Of a stretch of 64,000 bases of DNA, positions 1-8,425 are shown piece after piece (position 1 is the stretch's first letter; the number at the start of each line of letters is the position of its first letter). The notes beneath the pieces were generated by a model, which saw only the letters and a list, made by a program, of their open reading frames with translations, was not told the origin of the DNA and ran no database searches. Made by a program: the position numbers and the translations under genes. The stretch lies in assembly GCA_964417895.1 (NCBI GenBank), contig CAYQJS010000008.1:62001-126000 (forward strand), read 5' to 3'. The DNA comes from CAYQJS01 sp964417895 (GTDB lineage: Bacteria > Chloroflexota > UBA6077 > SHYK01).

Positions 1-635
1 TCGATGAGCCCGTCAATCTGGTGATCGAGCTGAATGAGACCAACAATTCGGCGGGTGTGACCACGCTCATCGTTGGACCACCTGCCACCAGCACGCCGGC
101 TCCCCCCGCGACCGCGATGCCCTTCGTCCCCTCGGAGCCGCCAATCCCGGCCCTGCCGCTACCACCCGTGGTGCAACCGCCGGTGGCGCAACCGCAGCCC
201 CCCGACAACATCTGGGCTCGCATCCTGTTCCCTGTACAGGCGTACTCCACCAGCGACGCTCCCCTTTGGATCGCGCAGCCCGGGGAGTTCTACTGGGTTA
301 TGCGCCAGGAGGGCAGTTGGATCCTCGCTGTGTGGGAGGGCGACACGTGTGTGTGGGCGGTCTGGATCCGGGCGGATGGAGTTGAGCTCATAACCCTCAA
401 CCGTCGGCCACCCCCGGACGCGCGCGCGCTGTGGGTGCTCATCTTCGGCGAGGTGCGGACCTACTCATTGACGCTTGCCCCCCTGTGGGTCGCCTCGCCC
501 GGCGAGTGGTATGAGGTGATCCGGCGCGAAGACGGTTGGACGCTCGGGCGCTGGGAGGGCGACCCGCCGAATCTCGCCGTGTGGATACCAGAGGGGCCCC
601 ACCTCGACTTCGCTACCTTCGACGTTTGGTATTAG
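1..635 (+). CDS. C-terminal part of a CARDB/SH3-like surface protein (5' end outside window)
   Basis: The reading frame is open from the window edge (frame of position 3) to a TAG at 633-635, so the start lies upstream. The first residues (DEPVNLVIELNETNNSAG) match the end of a CARDB cell-adhesion-type beta-sandwich, which typically closes with an E-x-N-E-T-N-N motif. A Pro/Ala-rich linker of about 35 residues follows, then two similar repeats of about 55 residues, each with a pattern like 'ARILFPVQAYS' / 'ALWVLIFGEVRTYS' followed by APLW, a GE-W/Y step and W-E-G-D. These look like tandem SH3-like modules. The architecture suggests an exported or surface-attached protein; ligand and localisation are inferred only. 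GTG at 21 is internal and not taken as the start. Confidence 0.6.
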   Translation, partial: DEPVNLVIELNETNNSAGVTTLIVGPPATSTPAPPATAMPFVPSEPPIPALPLPPVVQPPVAQPQPPDNIWARILFPVQAYSTSDAPLWIAQPGEFYWVMRQEGSWILAVWEGDTCVWAVWIRADGVELITLNRRPPPDARALWVLIFGEVRTYSLTLAPLWVASPGEWYEVIRREDGWTLGRWEGDPPNLAVWIPEGPHLDFATFDVWY

Positions 636-669
636 GCAAGCAATGTCGGGACTTGGCGCGGCCCCTTGA

Positions 670-2253
670 TCACAGTGCTAGCGCCACCCCATCGCCGCGT
701 GGGTCGGCACCCGCTAGAAACACGCCGCGCTCCCGGTCGATCTGAACGATGCACGCCGTTCCGAGCGCGAAGTCGAAGTCATCGGCGGGCACGACAGGAT
801 GGCCCATCGATTCCAGCCGTGCTCGCGTCTCTTCCGAGAACCGGCTCTCAAGGGCCAGTTTACCGTCGGCCGGGCCTACCGCCTGTGGCTCCACCGACCA
901 GCGCGGAGCGTCGAGCGCCTCTTGTGGGTCCATACCGAACTCCAGCAGGTTGCACCCCAGCTGCAGCATGGTGAACGGCTGGCCGTCGCCCCCGCGGGTC
1001 CCGTAGACATACGCTGGCCTGCCATCCCGCAAGGCCATCGCCGGCGAGAGCGTGTGGCGGGGTCGCTTGCCCGGTGCGATCTGGTTCGGATCGCCGTCCT
1101 CAATGCCGAAGTCGCGCCCGCGGTCGTTCAGCATGATGCCTGCCTCCGGCACCATGAGGCCGGAGCCGAAACCCTGTCTCAGGCTTTGGATCATGGAGAC
1201 GGCGTTGCCGTCCCGGTCGGCGGCGCACAGGTACACCGTGTCACCAGCGGCGACTCCTACCGCGGGGGCGGTGGCGCGATCGAGCTGCAATTGGGCACGC
1301 CCTGCCGCGGCGTGCTCGCGCGAGGTGAGCCGAGGCACCGGCACCTCGACAAAAGCGGGATCGGCTATGGAGTGGCGCTCGCGGAATGCGTACTTCATGG
1401 CCTCCACTTGCAGATGTGTGGCCCGTGCGCCCTGTGCTTCGCCCAACTCCAGGGTGTCGAGGACCGCGAGAGCCATGAGATGGAGCAGCGCCTGGCTGTT
1501 CGGGGGTACGGCGCAGACCTCGTAGCCGTTGAACTCCACCCTGGCGGGCTCTACCCATTCGCTGGAGTGTGCCGCGATGTCCTCCGGAGTATGGTGGCCG
1601 CCGACGGACTCCAGGAAGCGCCCTATGCGCTGGCCGATTGCGCCGTCGTACATCACGTCAGGGCCACTCTCCGCTATCTGCCGGAGCGTCGCCGCCAGAG
1701 CGGGCTGACGCACCACGTTGCCGGGCGCGGGGAGCACGCCGCCCGGGGCGAACGTGTCGCGCGCGGGCTCATTCAGGTGCCGTAGTCCGGAGCGGATCGC
1801 GTTCGTGAGGTGGCGGCCTGCGGGGAAGCCCTCCTGGGCGAAGCCGATGGCAGGTTGGAGCAGTGCTCTCAGGTCTCGGGTGCCGAAGCGCTCCAGGGCC
1901 ATATGCCATCCGTTAACGCAGCCGGGCGTTACGACGCTCAACGGGCCTTTCTCCGGCAACTGGCTATACCCGGCGGCTCGCACGAACTCGTGTGTCGCCT
2001 TGGAACCCGCCCGCCCGCTGGCGTTGAGGACAATCGGACGCTCTCCGTCTTTGGGATAGATGACGGTGAAGAGGTCGCCGCCGACGCCACACATCTGCGG
2101 CCACACCACGCCCAGCACTGCGCACGCAGTGACGCACGCGTCCAGCGCATTGCCGCCATCTTGCAGGATCCGCAAGCCAGCGGCTGAAGCCAGGTAGTGG
2201 GGTGTGGAGATGGCGCCGTTGAGGCCCATGGCCGTCGCCCGCGTGAGCGTCAC
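670..2253 (-). CDS. gamma-glutamyltransferase family protein
   Basis: N-terminal-nucleophile hydrolase of the gamma-glutamyltranspeptidase family, which self-cleaves and moves or hydrolyses gamma-glutamyl groups of glutathione and related amides. The 527-residue product shows family hallmarks: an N-terminal 'NGAISTPHYLAS' block, GGNALDA (about residue 33), 'GVGGDLF', and the junction GDTVYLCAADRDGNAVS. The Thr at about residue 339 is the predicted nucleophile and new N-terminus of the small subunit. 'TRGGDGQPF' and the late 'GADPRGDG' are also typical. I chose GTG 2253 because AGGGAGG sits 5 nt upstream and the family homology starts there; the frame stays open further upstream. No signal peptide is apparent from this start, so it may be a cytosolic gamma-glutamyl hydrolase-like paralogue rather than the periplasmic GGT. 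Divergent from lon. Confidence 0.88.
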   Translation of the reverse strand: MTLTRATAMGLNGAISTPHYLASAAGLRILQDGGNALDACVTACAVLGVVWPQMCGVGGDLFTVIYPKDGERPIVLNASGRAGSKATHEFVRAAGYSQLPEKGPLSVVTPGCVNGWHMALERFGTRDLRALLQPAIGFAQEGFPAGRHLTNAIRSGLRHLNEPARDTFAPGGVLPAPGNVVRQPALAATLRQIAESGPDVMYDGAIGQRIGRFLESVGGHHTPEDIAAHSSEWVEPARVEFNGYEVCAVPPNSQALLHLMALAVLDTLELGEAQGARATHLQVEAMKYAFRERHSIADPAFVEVPVPRLTSREHAAAGRAQLQLDRATAPAVGVAAGDTVYLCAADRDGNAVSMIQSLRQGFGSGLMVPEAGIMLNDRGRDFGIEDGDPNQIAPGKRPRHTLSPAMALRDGRPAYVYGTRGGDGQPFTMLQLGCNLLEFGMDPQEALDAPRWSVEPQAVGPADGKLALESRFSEETRARLESMGHPVVPADDFDFALGTACIVQIDRERGVFLAGADPRGDGVALAL

Positions 2254-2430
2254 TAGTCCCTCCCTGATCCGTCGTTTCCTGGGGGCAGCGGCGGCTATTG
2301 TACGGCCCGGCGGTCCGCCGCGCGACCGGAGTACCATTAGGGTGGTGGCGAAAGGCAGCGCCGGGTATTGCCTGCGCATCCTGCGTCACACGGCGTGGCC
2401 CGCCGCGGGCGTTCGTCGACGGAGGCCGTT

Positions 2431-4950
2431 TTGGACGACGATCAGTTGGGCGTACCCAAGCCTCAGCCAGGTCCGCCGACGGGCATGGAGGAATCGCTTC
2501 CTGCGATCCCGCTGCCGGAGGCGGTGGTGCTGCCGGGGATGATCGTCCCGCTCCACCTCGAGACGTGGGCTTATACGCGCGCCGTCGAGGTCGCCATGCT
2601 CGCGGACAGGCGGATCTTTCTCGTGCCGCGCCGCAGCCACGAGGAGGGAACCAGCCCGGAATCGCTGGGTCGCATCGGCGTGACCGCTATGGTGGAGGAG
2701 TCGCGGCCCTCGCGGCGCGGGGGCCAGCGCGTCGTCGTGCGGGGCATTCAGCGTAGCGAGCTGAATTCTATTGTCCATGAGGAGCCCTACCTCCAGGTAA
2801 CGTGCGAGCCGTGCCCGGACCCGGCGTTCGATGGGGCGGAGGTCCAGGAGCTCATGCACCAGCTCCTGGCGGTCATCGAGAACCTGGTGGAGCTGAACCC
2901 CAACGTGCCCTCCGAAGTGCTGCGCTACGTTCGTGGCATTCAGGATCCGGGGGTGCTGGCCGACCACGCGGCCTACTCCCCCGAGTACACCTTCGAGCAG
3001 CGCCTTCGCATTCTGGAGACTCTGGACCCTGTGGAGCGCTTGCGAGTCGCTTTCGAATTCACACGAGGCCACCTGGAGATCGCGCAGCTCCGAAGCAAGA
3101 TCCGGGAGGACGTGAAGGCGGGCGTCGACAAGGCGCAGCGGGAGTTCTTCCTGCGTGAGCAGCTTCGGGCCATTCAGCGGGAGCTGGGCGAGAGCGACGC
3201 CGAGTCAGCGGTGGCGGATGAGCTCCGGGCGAAGATCGAGGCCGCCGGCATGCCGCCGGCGGCGAAAGAGAAGGCGCTGGGGGAGCTGGACCGCCTGAAG
3301 ATCGTGGGCATGCATTCGGCCGAGCAGGGTGTCATTCGGACGTATCTCGAATGGCTCACCGAGCTGCCGTGGTCGGCCGCGACTGAGGACCACCTGGACA
3401 TCGCCGGGGCCGCCCGGGTCCTGGACGAGGACCATTACGGGTTGGAGAAGGTGAAGGAGCGCATCCTCGAGTACATCGCGGTCCGGGGGCTGGCCGGCAC
3501 CAAGATGCGGAGCCCGATCCTCTGCTTCGTCGGGCCGCCCGGCGTCGGCAAGACGTCCCTCGGCCGATCCATCGCACGCGCTCTGGGGCGCAACTTCTGG
3601 CGCACCAGTCTCGGCGGCGTGCGCGACGAGGCAGAAATCCGAGGCCATCGCCGCACCTACGTTGGCGCGCTGCCGGGGCGCATCATCCAGGGGATCCGCA
3701 ACGCAAAGAGCAGCAACCCGGTATTCATGTTGGACGAGATCGACAAGGTGGGCGCCGACTTTCGCGGCGACCCATCGGCGGCTCTCCTGGAGGTTCTGGA
3801 CCCTGAACAGAACCACGCCTTCAGCGATCATTATCTGGAGGTCGCCTTCGACCTCTCCAACGTCATTTTCATCCTGACCGCCAATTTGCTGGACACGGTG
3901 CCACCCGCGCTCCGCGACCGCATGGAGGTCATCGCGATCACAGGCTACACCGACGACGAGAAGATCCAGATCGCGCGGCGCTTCCTCGTTCCCAAGCAAA
4001 TCGAAGCGCATGGGCTCGTGCCCGAGCAGTTCGCTTTCGAGGAGGACACGCTTCACTCGATCGTCACGGCGTACACGCGTGAGGCCGGCGTGCGAAACCT
4101 GGAGCGCGAAATCGCCAATCTATGTCGAAAGGTGGCACGCAAGATCGTGGGCGAGGAGATCGAGACGGCGACACTGCGGCCAGACGATCTCGTCGAGTAT
4201 CTGGGGCCCGAGAAGTTCAGCTTCAACCTGGCCGAAGAGCTAGACCAGATCGGAGTCGCCACCGGCGTGGCGTGGACGGAAACGGGTGGTGAGCTGCTGT
4301 CGATCGAGGTGAGCATCATGGAGGGCAAGGGTGAGCCGGTTCTCACGGGCAGCCTGGGACAGGTCATGCAGGAGTCGGCTCGGGCGGGCCTAACCTATGC
4401 GCGCGCTAACGCGCGGCGATTCGGCATCGACCCGGCGTTTTTCGACACCCACATGCTGCACGTCCACGTACCCGCGGGCGCGGTGCCCAAGGATGGCCCC
4501 TCCGCCGGGATCGCGCTGACGACCGCCCTGATCTCCGCTCTCACGTCGCGCCCGGTGCGAAAGGATGTGGCGATGACTGGCGAGGTGACGCTGCGCGGGC
4601 GCGTGCTCCCCATCGGGGGGCTCAAGGAAAAAATGCTGGCGGCGCACCGCGCGGGCATTACCACCTTCTTGCTCCCGAAGAAGAACGCGAAGGACCTGGT
4701 CGAGCTCCCCGAGAAGGTGCGCGAGATGGAGATCGTCCAGGTCGAGCGCGTGGAAGAAGTGCTCGACCTGGCATTGGTTGGAGGAACACCGGGCGGTGAG
4801 GCGAAGACGAACGGACGGGCCCCGCGTCCGAGGAGGGCGGCGACGCCCAGACGCAGCATCCTGGAGCTTAAGGGGCTCGGCAAGGAAATCTGGGGCGGCG
4901 TCGACCCCCAAGAGTACATCGACGAGGAGCGCGCGTCCTGGGGTGGGTAG
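2431..4950 (+). CDS. lon: ATP-dependent Lon protease with C-terminal antitoxin-like extension
   Basis: AAA+ serine protease that degrades misfolded and regulatory proteins (including antitoxins) in the cytoplasm. Start TTG 2431 is chosen because GGAGG lies 5 nt upstream; ATG 2485 is the alternative. The 839-residue product has the LonN substrate domain, Walker A GPPGVGKT (about 368-375), Walker B FMLDEIDK (about 435), and the protease Ser/Lys dyad in PKDGPSAG (Ser ~691) and GGLKEK (Lys ~732). The last ~33 residues (4849-4947) are not normal Lon. They read RRSILELKGLGKEIW... followed by VDPQEYIDEERASW, which resembles the C-terminal toxin-binding tail of VapB/AbrB-type antitoxins. A PIN-toxin frame begins immediately after the stop. 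The fusion idea is inference from motif recall. Confidence 0.93.
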   Translation: MDDDQLGVPKPQPGPPTGMEESLPAIPLPEAVVLPGMIVPLHLETWAYTRAVEVAMLADRRIFLVPRRSHEEGTSPESLGRIGVTAMVEESRPSRRGGQRVVVRGIQRSELNSIVHEEPYLQVTCEPCPDPAFDGAEVQELMHQLLAVIENLVELNPNVPSEVLRYVRGIQDPGVLADHAAYSPEYTFEQRLRILETLDPVERLRVAFEFTRGHLEIAQLRSKIREDVKAGVDKAQREFFLREQLRAIQRELGESDAESAVADELRAKIEAAGMPPAAKEKALGELDRLKIVGMHSAEQGVIRTYLEWLTELPWSAATEDHLDIAGAARVLDEDHYGLEKVKERILEYIAVRGLAGTKMRSPILCFVGPPGVGKTSLGRSIARALGRNFWRTSLGGVRDEAEIRGHRRTYVGALPGRIIQGIRNAKSSNPVFMLDEIDKVGADFRGDPSAALLEVLDPEQNHAFSDHYLEVAFDLSNVIFILTANLLDTVPPALRDRMEVIAITGYTDDEKIQIARRFLVPKQIEAHGLVPEQFAFEEDTLHSIVTAYTREAGVRNLEREIANLCRKVARKIVGEEIETATLRPDDLVEYLGPEKFSFNLAEELDQIGVATGVAWTETGGELLSIEVSIMEGKGEPVLTGSLGQVMQESARAGLTYARANARRFGIDPAFFDTHMLHVHVPAGAVPKDGPSAGIALTTALISALTSRPVRKDVAMTGEVTLRGRVLPIGGLKEKMLAAHRAGITTFLLPKKNAKDLVELPEKVREMEIVQVERVEEVLDLALVGGTPGGEAKTNGRAPRPRRAATPRRSILELKGLGKEIWGGVDPQEYIDEERASWGG

Positions 4951-5390
4951 ATGAACTTCGAGGCCAGATCGTCGGAGTCGATAGCCCACCGTTCATCTAC
5001 TTCATCGAACAAGAGTCGCCAAGGTACCTCGAACTCGTAAATCCCTTTTTCGAAGCTGTGGATCGCGGGGAACTCACCGCGATCACGTCGATGCTTACCT
5101 TGATGGAAGTGTTGGTCAAACCTTTCCGTGAGCAGAATGAGCCGCTCGCTCAAGAGTACCGCGACCTCCTGCTCAACTCGCGAGGCCTGTCCGCGATCGC
5201 TGCGTCCGGCGAAGTGTTGGAGGAAGCGGCCCGGCTCCGAGCAGTCTACACGCGCCTTCGGCCGCCGGACGCGATTCAGCTGGCGACGGCGAAGGTAGGT
5301 GGAGCGGGATTCTTTTTAACCAACGACAGGCGTCTGCCGTCGTTGCCGGAGCTAACGAACCTCCTCCTGGACGACTTACAGCCAGGTTGA
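4950..5390 (+). CDS. VapC-like PIN-domain toxin, start codon out of frame (likely frameshifted or fused to lon)
   Basis: Directly after the lon stop, the -1 frame encodes a PIN-domain ribonuclease-like protein: LRGQIVGVDSPPFIYFIE (first acidic residue), 'TSMLTLMEVLVKP' (second, Glu), then 'LRPPDAIQLATA' and 'FFLTNDRRL' (later acidic residues). The full set of PIN acidic positions is present over about 146 codons. No ATG, GTG or TTG exists in this frame before the first catalytic Asp; the first in-frame start is GTG 5058, too late for a working domain. Removing one G from the GGG at 4945-4947 would give GTG-GTA-GAT-GAA in frame and end the upstream gene at an overlapping TGA. The gap therefore looks like a one-base indel (mutation or assembly error), or frameshift expression from lon. 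Confidence 0.65.
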   Translation, partial: DELRGQIVGVDSPPFIYFIEQESPRYLELVNPFFEAVDRGELTAITSMLTLMEVLVKPFREQNEPLAQEYRDLLLNSRGLSAIAASGEVLEEAARLRAVYTRLRPPDAIQLATAKVGGAGFFLTNDRRLPSLPELTNLLLDDLQPG

Positions 5391-5430
5391 ACTTGGCCGA
5401 ACAGATGGAGTCATGGTGGGGAGAAACGAG

Positions 5431-5457
5431 GGGCCCGGCCGCGCGGCGGCCGGGCCC
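5431..5457. terminator. strong GC hairpin between convergent genes
   Basis: GGGCCCGGCCGC (5431-5442) and GCGGCCGGGCCC (5446-5457) form a perfect 12-bp stem with a 3-nt loop. It lies 41 nt past the PIN frame and 27 nt past the stop of the convergent DapA-family gene. A short T-rich run (GTTTCT) follows on the minus strand, so it probably terminates transcription mainly in that direction. Confidence 0.65.
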
Positions 5458-5483
5458 TCTGGTGTCCGATGGCGTTGTGACGG

Positions 5484-6455
5484 CTACCGGGCTCCGACCG
5501 CGGCGAGCGCCTCCACCGGCGGGCGGTACTTCTCGCACAGCTGGGCCCAGCCCTTCGACCGCTGGATCGCCTTCTCCAGCGAGTCGGGCTTTACCACAAC
5601 GAACGGCGGGCGGTTCGGGCCCAGGTTCATATAGCCCGCGTGGGTAGCTCCCAGCTTGCGCGCGTTGTCCTGCGGTCCGCCGAAGTCGTTGGCGCCGCTG
5701 CTCAGCGCCTGGATCTCGCGCAGGACCTGCTTGGCGGCCTCCGCGTCTCCCTCGTCCACCGCGTCACGCAGGCGGATGAGGGGCCACGGGCCCATGGAAA
5801 CGTCGGTCGACCAGAGGCCGCGCGCACCCAGCTCTCCGTACGGGTAGTACTGCATCTGGTTCACGAAGACGCTGATCTTCCTTTGGACCACGTCCATGAG
5901 GCGAATGAACTCCAGCGGGCTGCGATGGCTGTCCTTCATGCTGACGATCTGTCGCTTCTCGACCAGACGGTTGAACGCAGCGACAGGGATGTGGATGTTG
6001 TGCAAGGGCGGATTGTGGTAGATCTGGATTGACATGTCGGAGAACATGCCCGCGATGTCATGGTAGAACTGGACCGCGTTGTCCACCGTGGGCGGGTAGT
6101 AGAACGGCACCCCGGTGAAGATGCCCTCGGCCCCCACGTCGCGGGCGAAGCGGATCTTCCTTACGACCTCGCGGCTGTTGAGGCTGGTGACACCGATCAT
6201 CACCGGCACGCGCTTGTTCACGATCTCGACCGTCGCCTTGGTCAGAGTCTGGAACTCTTCCCACAACAGCGTGTGGCACTCGCCGTAGCTTCCCATCATG
6301 GAGACGACGTTGACGCCGTCTCTGATCAGTTTGTTGAGGCCGTCGCGCAAGTTGTCGACGTCGACGGTGTCCGTCGAGTCCAGGCGCGTTGCGTCGGGTG
6401 TTGCAAAGGCCGGTACCATGGCGTTGAGACCGTGGAGATCGTCGGGTGTGTACAC
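5484..6455 (-). CDS. dihydrodipicolinate synthase (DapA) family aldolase/hydratase-aldolase
   Basis: TIM-barrel class I aldolase of 323 residues. The Schiff-base Lys is seen in VSMKDSH (Lys ~174) and the partner Tyr in IYHNPP (~146); 'GSYGECHTL' corresponds to the substrate-carboxylate loop. The length, about 30 residues longer than DapA, and motifs such as 'YHNPPLHNIHIP' resemble trans-o-hydroxybenzylidenepyruvate hydratase-aldolases of aromatic degradation more than lysine biosynthesis. That is inference. Start GTG 6455 has a GGGGG-type Shine-Dalgarno. The next gene upstream on the same strand (a 4,5-dihydroxyphthalate-decarboxylase-like protein, 129 nt away) supports a catabolic role. Confidence 0.82.
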   Translation of the reverse strand: MYTPDDLHGLNAMVPAFATPDATRLDSTDTVDVDNLRDGLNKLIRDGVNVVSMMGSYGECHTLLWEEFQTLTKATVEIVNKRVPVMIGVTSLNSREVVRKIRFARDVGAEGIFTGVPFYYPPTVDNAVQFYHDIAGMFSDMSIQIYHNPPLHNIHIPVAAFNRLVEKRQIVSMKDSHRSPLEFIRLMDVVQRKISVFVNQMQYYPYGELGARGLWSTDVSMGPWPLIRLRDAVDEGDAEAAKQVLREIQALSSGANDFGGPQDNARKLGATHAGYMNLGPNRPPFVVVKPDSLEKAIQRSKGWAQLCEKYRPPVEALAAVGAR

Positions 6456-6583
6456 TGCTCGCCCCCTTCAGGAGTCGTATTGGTGCGCTCGCCATCGGCG
6501 AGTATATGCCGTAGGTTGGGCTCGGTCAATCGCCGGCTGCGCCGTGGGACCAGGCGTGCGGGATGCACTCTCCCAAGGCGCGC

Positions 6584-7552
6584 CTAACGGATCAGCAGAT
6601 GAGCCGGGAACAAATCCTCCACCATCAGCTGCCGATCGGTCAGGTGCTGATGGTTGAACACGTCACCCAGGAGCAGCTCGATCACCTGCCGATTCGGCTC
6701 GACGCCATACGGGTACGGATCGAAGCCGAAGGTCGCGCGGATCTCCTCGGGCTTGCCACCAAAGACCGGCCGGTCCGTCGGGCTCTCGATCATCTCATTC
6801 AGGCCGGCCTGCTTCGAATCGCGAAAGGCCTCGGATAGCTCGTCGTACGTGTACCGATCTTGTGCGATCTCCTCTTTCAACACGACCAGGTGGATGATGG
6901 GGAAGATGCTGGTTCTACGGTAGTACTGCAGCTGAACCCTGGCCGGGTCCGAGAATAGGCGCCGCACACCCTCCTCGTGGCCGTCGCCGCTCAGCCCGTT
7001 GCCGTTGGTCAGAAACGCCACGTCGACCTCTCGTGCCTTCAGGAGGACGAGCGCGTCGCGCCCGCTCGTGTCGAGCTGCACCTCGGCCTGGGGCTTCGGC
7101 AAGCGATCCCATCGCTCGGGCTGGGTAGTAACCCAGCTTATCTCGGTCTGCTTGACGCCATACTGGCTATTCAGAATGACCCGATGCCAGATGAAGGCGG
7201 TCATCCAGAACTGACCGATGGCCCCGCGCGTGCCCCGGAGGTCTTTGGGCTCCTGGATCGGCGAGTCCTCGTGTACAACGATCGCGGGCTGCAGAAAACG
7301 GCGGCCGGGGAAAGTCGGCAGCGCCAGGATCGGGACCCCAAGATCGCGGGCGCGCGTAAAGGTGCCGAAGGACATCTCGGCGACGTCCAGGTCGAGGGCA
7401 ACCATGCGCTTCGAGTTCTCTTCGATGATCTGCGAAGTGGTCTTCCGGCTGTTGTCCTCGATATCCAGCTCGATGCCCCGAGGCCGAGCGGTGCCGTCGA
7501 TCACGTCCTTCGTCAGCGGCGAAGGCACCAGAGATGTTCGAAGCGCACACAT
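6584..7552 (-). CDS. 4,5-dihydroxyphthalate decarboxylase-like / PBP2-fold protein
   Basis: The 322-residue protein has a periplasmic-binding-protein type 2 fold pattern without any signal peptide. Segments 'RPRGIELDIED', 'LDLDVAEMSFGTF', 'ILALPTFPGRRF', 'DLRGTRGAIGQFWMTAFIWHRVIL' and 'SQYGVKQTEISWV' follow the series seen in the 4,5-dihydroxyphthalate decarboxylase (Pht5) family, which is related to NMT1/THI5 binding proteins. Enzyme versus binding role cannot be decided by eye. ATG 7552 has GGGAG 8 nt upstream. It precedes the DapA-family gene on the same strand, so a small catabolic unit is plausible. Confidence 0.7.
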   Translation of the reverse strand: MCALRTSLVPSPLTKDVIDGTARPRGIELDIEDNSRKTTSQIIEENSKRMVALDLDVAEMSFGTFTRARDLGVPILALPTFPGRRFLQPAIVVHEDSPIQEPKDLRGTRGAIGQFWMTAFIWHRVILNSQYGVKQTEISWVTTQPERWDRLPKPQAEVQLDTSGRDALVLLKAREVDVAFLTNGNGLSGDGHEEGVRRLFSDPARVQLQYYRRTSIFPIIHLVVLKEEIAQDRYTYDELSEAFRDSKQAGLNEMIESPTDRPVFGGKPEEIRATFGFDPYPYGVEPNRQVIELLLGDVFNHQHLTDRQLMVEDLFPAHLLIR

Positions 7553-7736
7553 ACGGTCACTCCCAATTCAGGATGGCCCATCATCGTCGGCGCCCGCTAG
7601 TGTCGGGGCAGCGCGCGGCCCGGTCAAGCACGTTCTACAGGGCCTACGCCCCGAGCCCTGCGCGCAGGCGGCTGGGTATCATCGTGGGTACGCTCTCGTT
7701 AAGCAGAGGCGGGGCGCCAAGGGGGTGGCTCCTAAG

Positions 7737-8210
7737 GTGAGTTCGGTGTGCCGTGGCTCGCGCGGCCGGGCCGCTCGACGCGTCTCAGGGTGCTGGGTAG
7801 CGGGCGCGTGGGCGGTGTGCTGCCTCGTAGCCGTGGCTATAGTTTTTCCCGGTTTTCTGATTGCCGTCGACCACCACGGGGCCGAGCGCATCGGCTCGCA
7901 CGAGCACGTGGCGCCCTCGCGCTCGATCGACCAGAACCACAGCCACGGTTTCGAGCGCGCCCATACCCACGAGAATGGCCCTCCGTTGGCCGACGGGATC
8001 GCGCCAGCCCTGGTGCGCGGGAACCCCTTAGCCCCGTTGCCGGCATCGTCCTCGCCATCGACGATCGCGCTCCCGCTCGTCGTCGCCATTCTGGCCTTGT
8101 CGATCTTCAGGAGTACCGTGGTCACCAGGCGGAGCGCGCTGGCCAACCAGGCGACCTTCGCCCCGCCGACGCGTCCGCCCTCCTCTCGCTGCGCTGCCGT
8201 AGCCGGCTGA
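7737..8210 (+). CDS. His-rich two-helix membrane protein (putative metal-related)
   Basis: No named family recognised. From GTG 7737 the 157-residue product has a basic N-terminus, a transmembrane helix (VAGAWAVCCLVAVAIVFPGF), and a His-rich loop with HH, SHEH, NHSHGF and HTHENG, a plausible metal-binding segment. A second helix (STIALPLVVAILALSIF) and a basic tail follow. It lies upstream of two copper-type genes on the same strand, so a copper or other metal-handling role is inferred. A G-rich run (AAGGGGG) lies about 13 nt before the GTG; GTG 7746 is an alternative start. Confidence 0.55.
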   Translation: MSSVCRGSRGRAARRVSGCWVAGAWAVCCLVAVAIVFPGFLIAVDHHGAERIGSHEHVAPSRSIDQNHSHGFERAHTHENGPPLADGIAPALVRGNPLAPLPASSSPSTIALPLVVAILALSIFRSTVVTRRSALANQATFAPPTRPPSSRCAAVAG

Positions 8211-8284
8211 CTCGGCCTCGGTGGGGCCGAGCTGAAAGGAGAGAGGAGGAGCCCATGGGTTCCGTTGCTACCTGTTGGCGTTCC

Positions 8285-8425
8285 CTAGTGGGGTATTTGT
8301 GTGTGCATGGCCATTCGTCCGGTAGGGGAGGGGCTTGTCCCCTCCCGCCCGGCGACACGAGAGCCAGCGACACGGCGGGGGACAAGCCCCCGCCCTACCG
8401 GAGCGGCGGAATGGACCCAATGGCG
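8285..8425. repeat. CTAG-ended palindromic element, copy A
   Basis: Begins CTAGTGGGGTATTTGT and contains the inverted arms TCCGGTAGGGG (8328-8338) and CCCTACCGGA (8393-8402), around an inner pair built on GGGGCTTGTCCCC and GGGGGACAAGCCCC. Closely related copies are at 13265-13430 and 62051-62193. The 3' end is degraded and overlaps the start of the next gene. Confidence 0.7.

Noticed and set aside
4936..4950. programmed -1 frameshift making a Lon-PIN fusion
   Set aside because: No X-XXY-YYZ heptamer or downstream pseudoknot is evident; a one-base indel is simpler. Kept only as an alternative.
7748..8410. extension of the 8411 exoprotein gene upstream to 7748
   Set aside because: The extra 221 codons overlap the His-rich membrane protein in another frame and a palindromic repeat, and lie before a clear signal peptide with its own Shine-Dalgarno.
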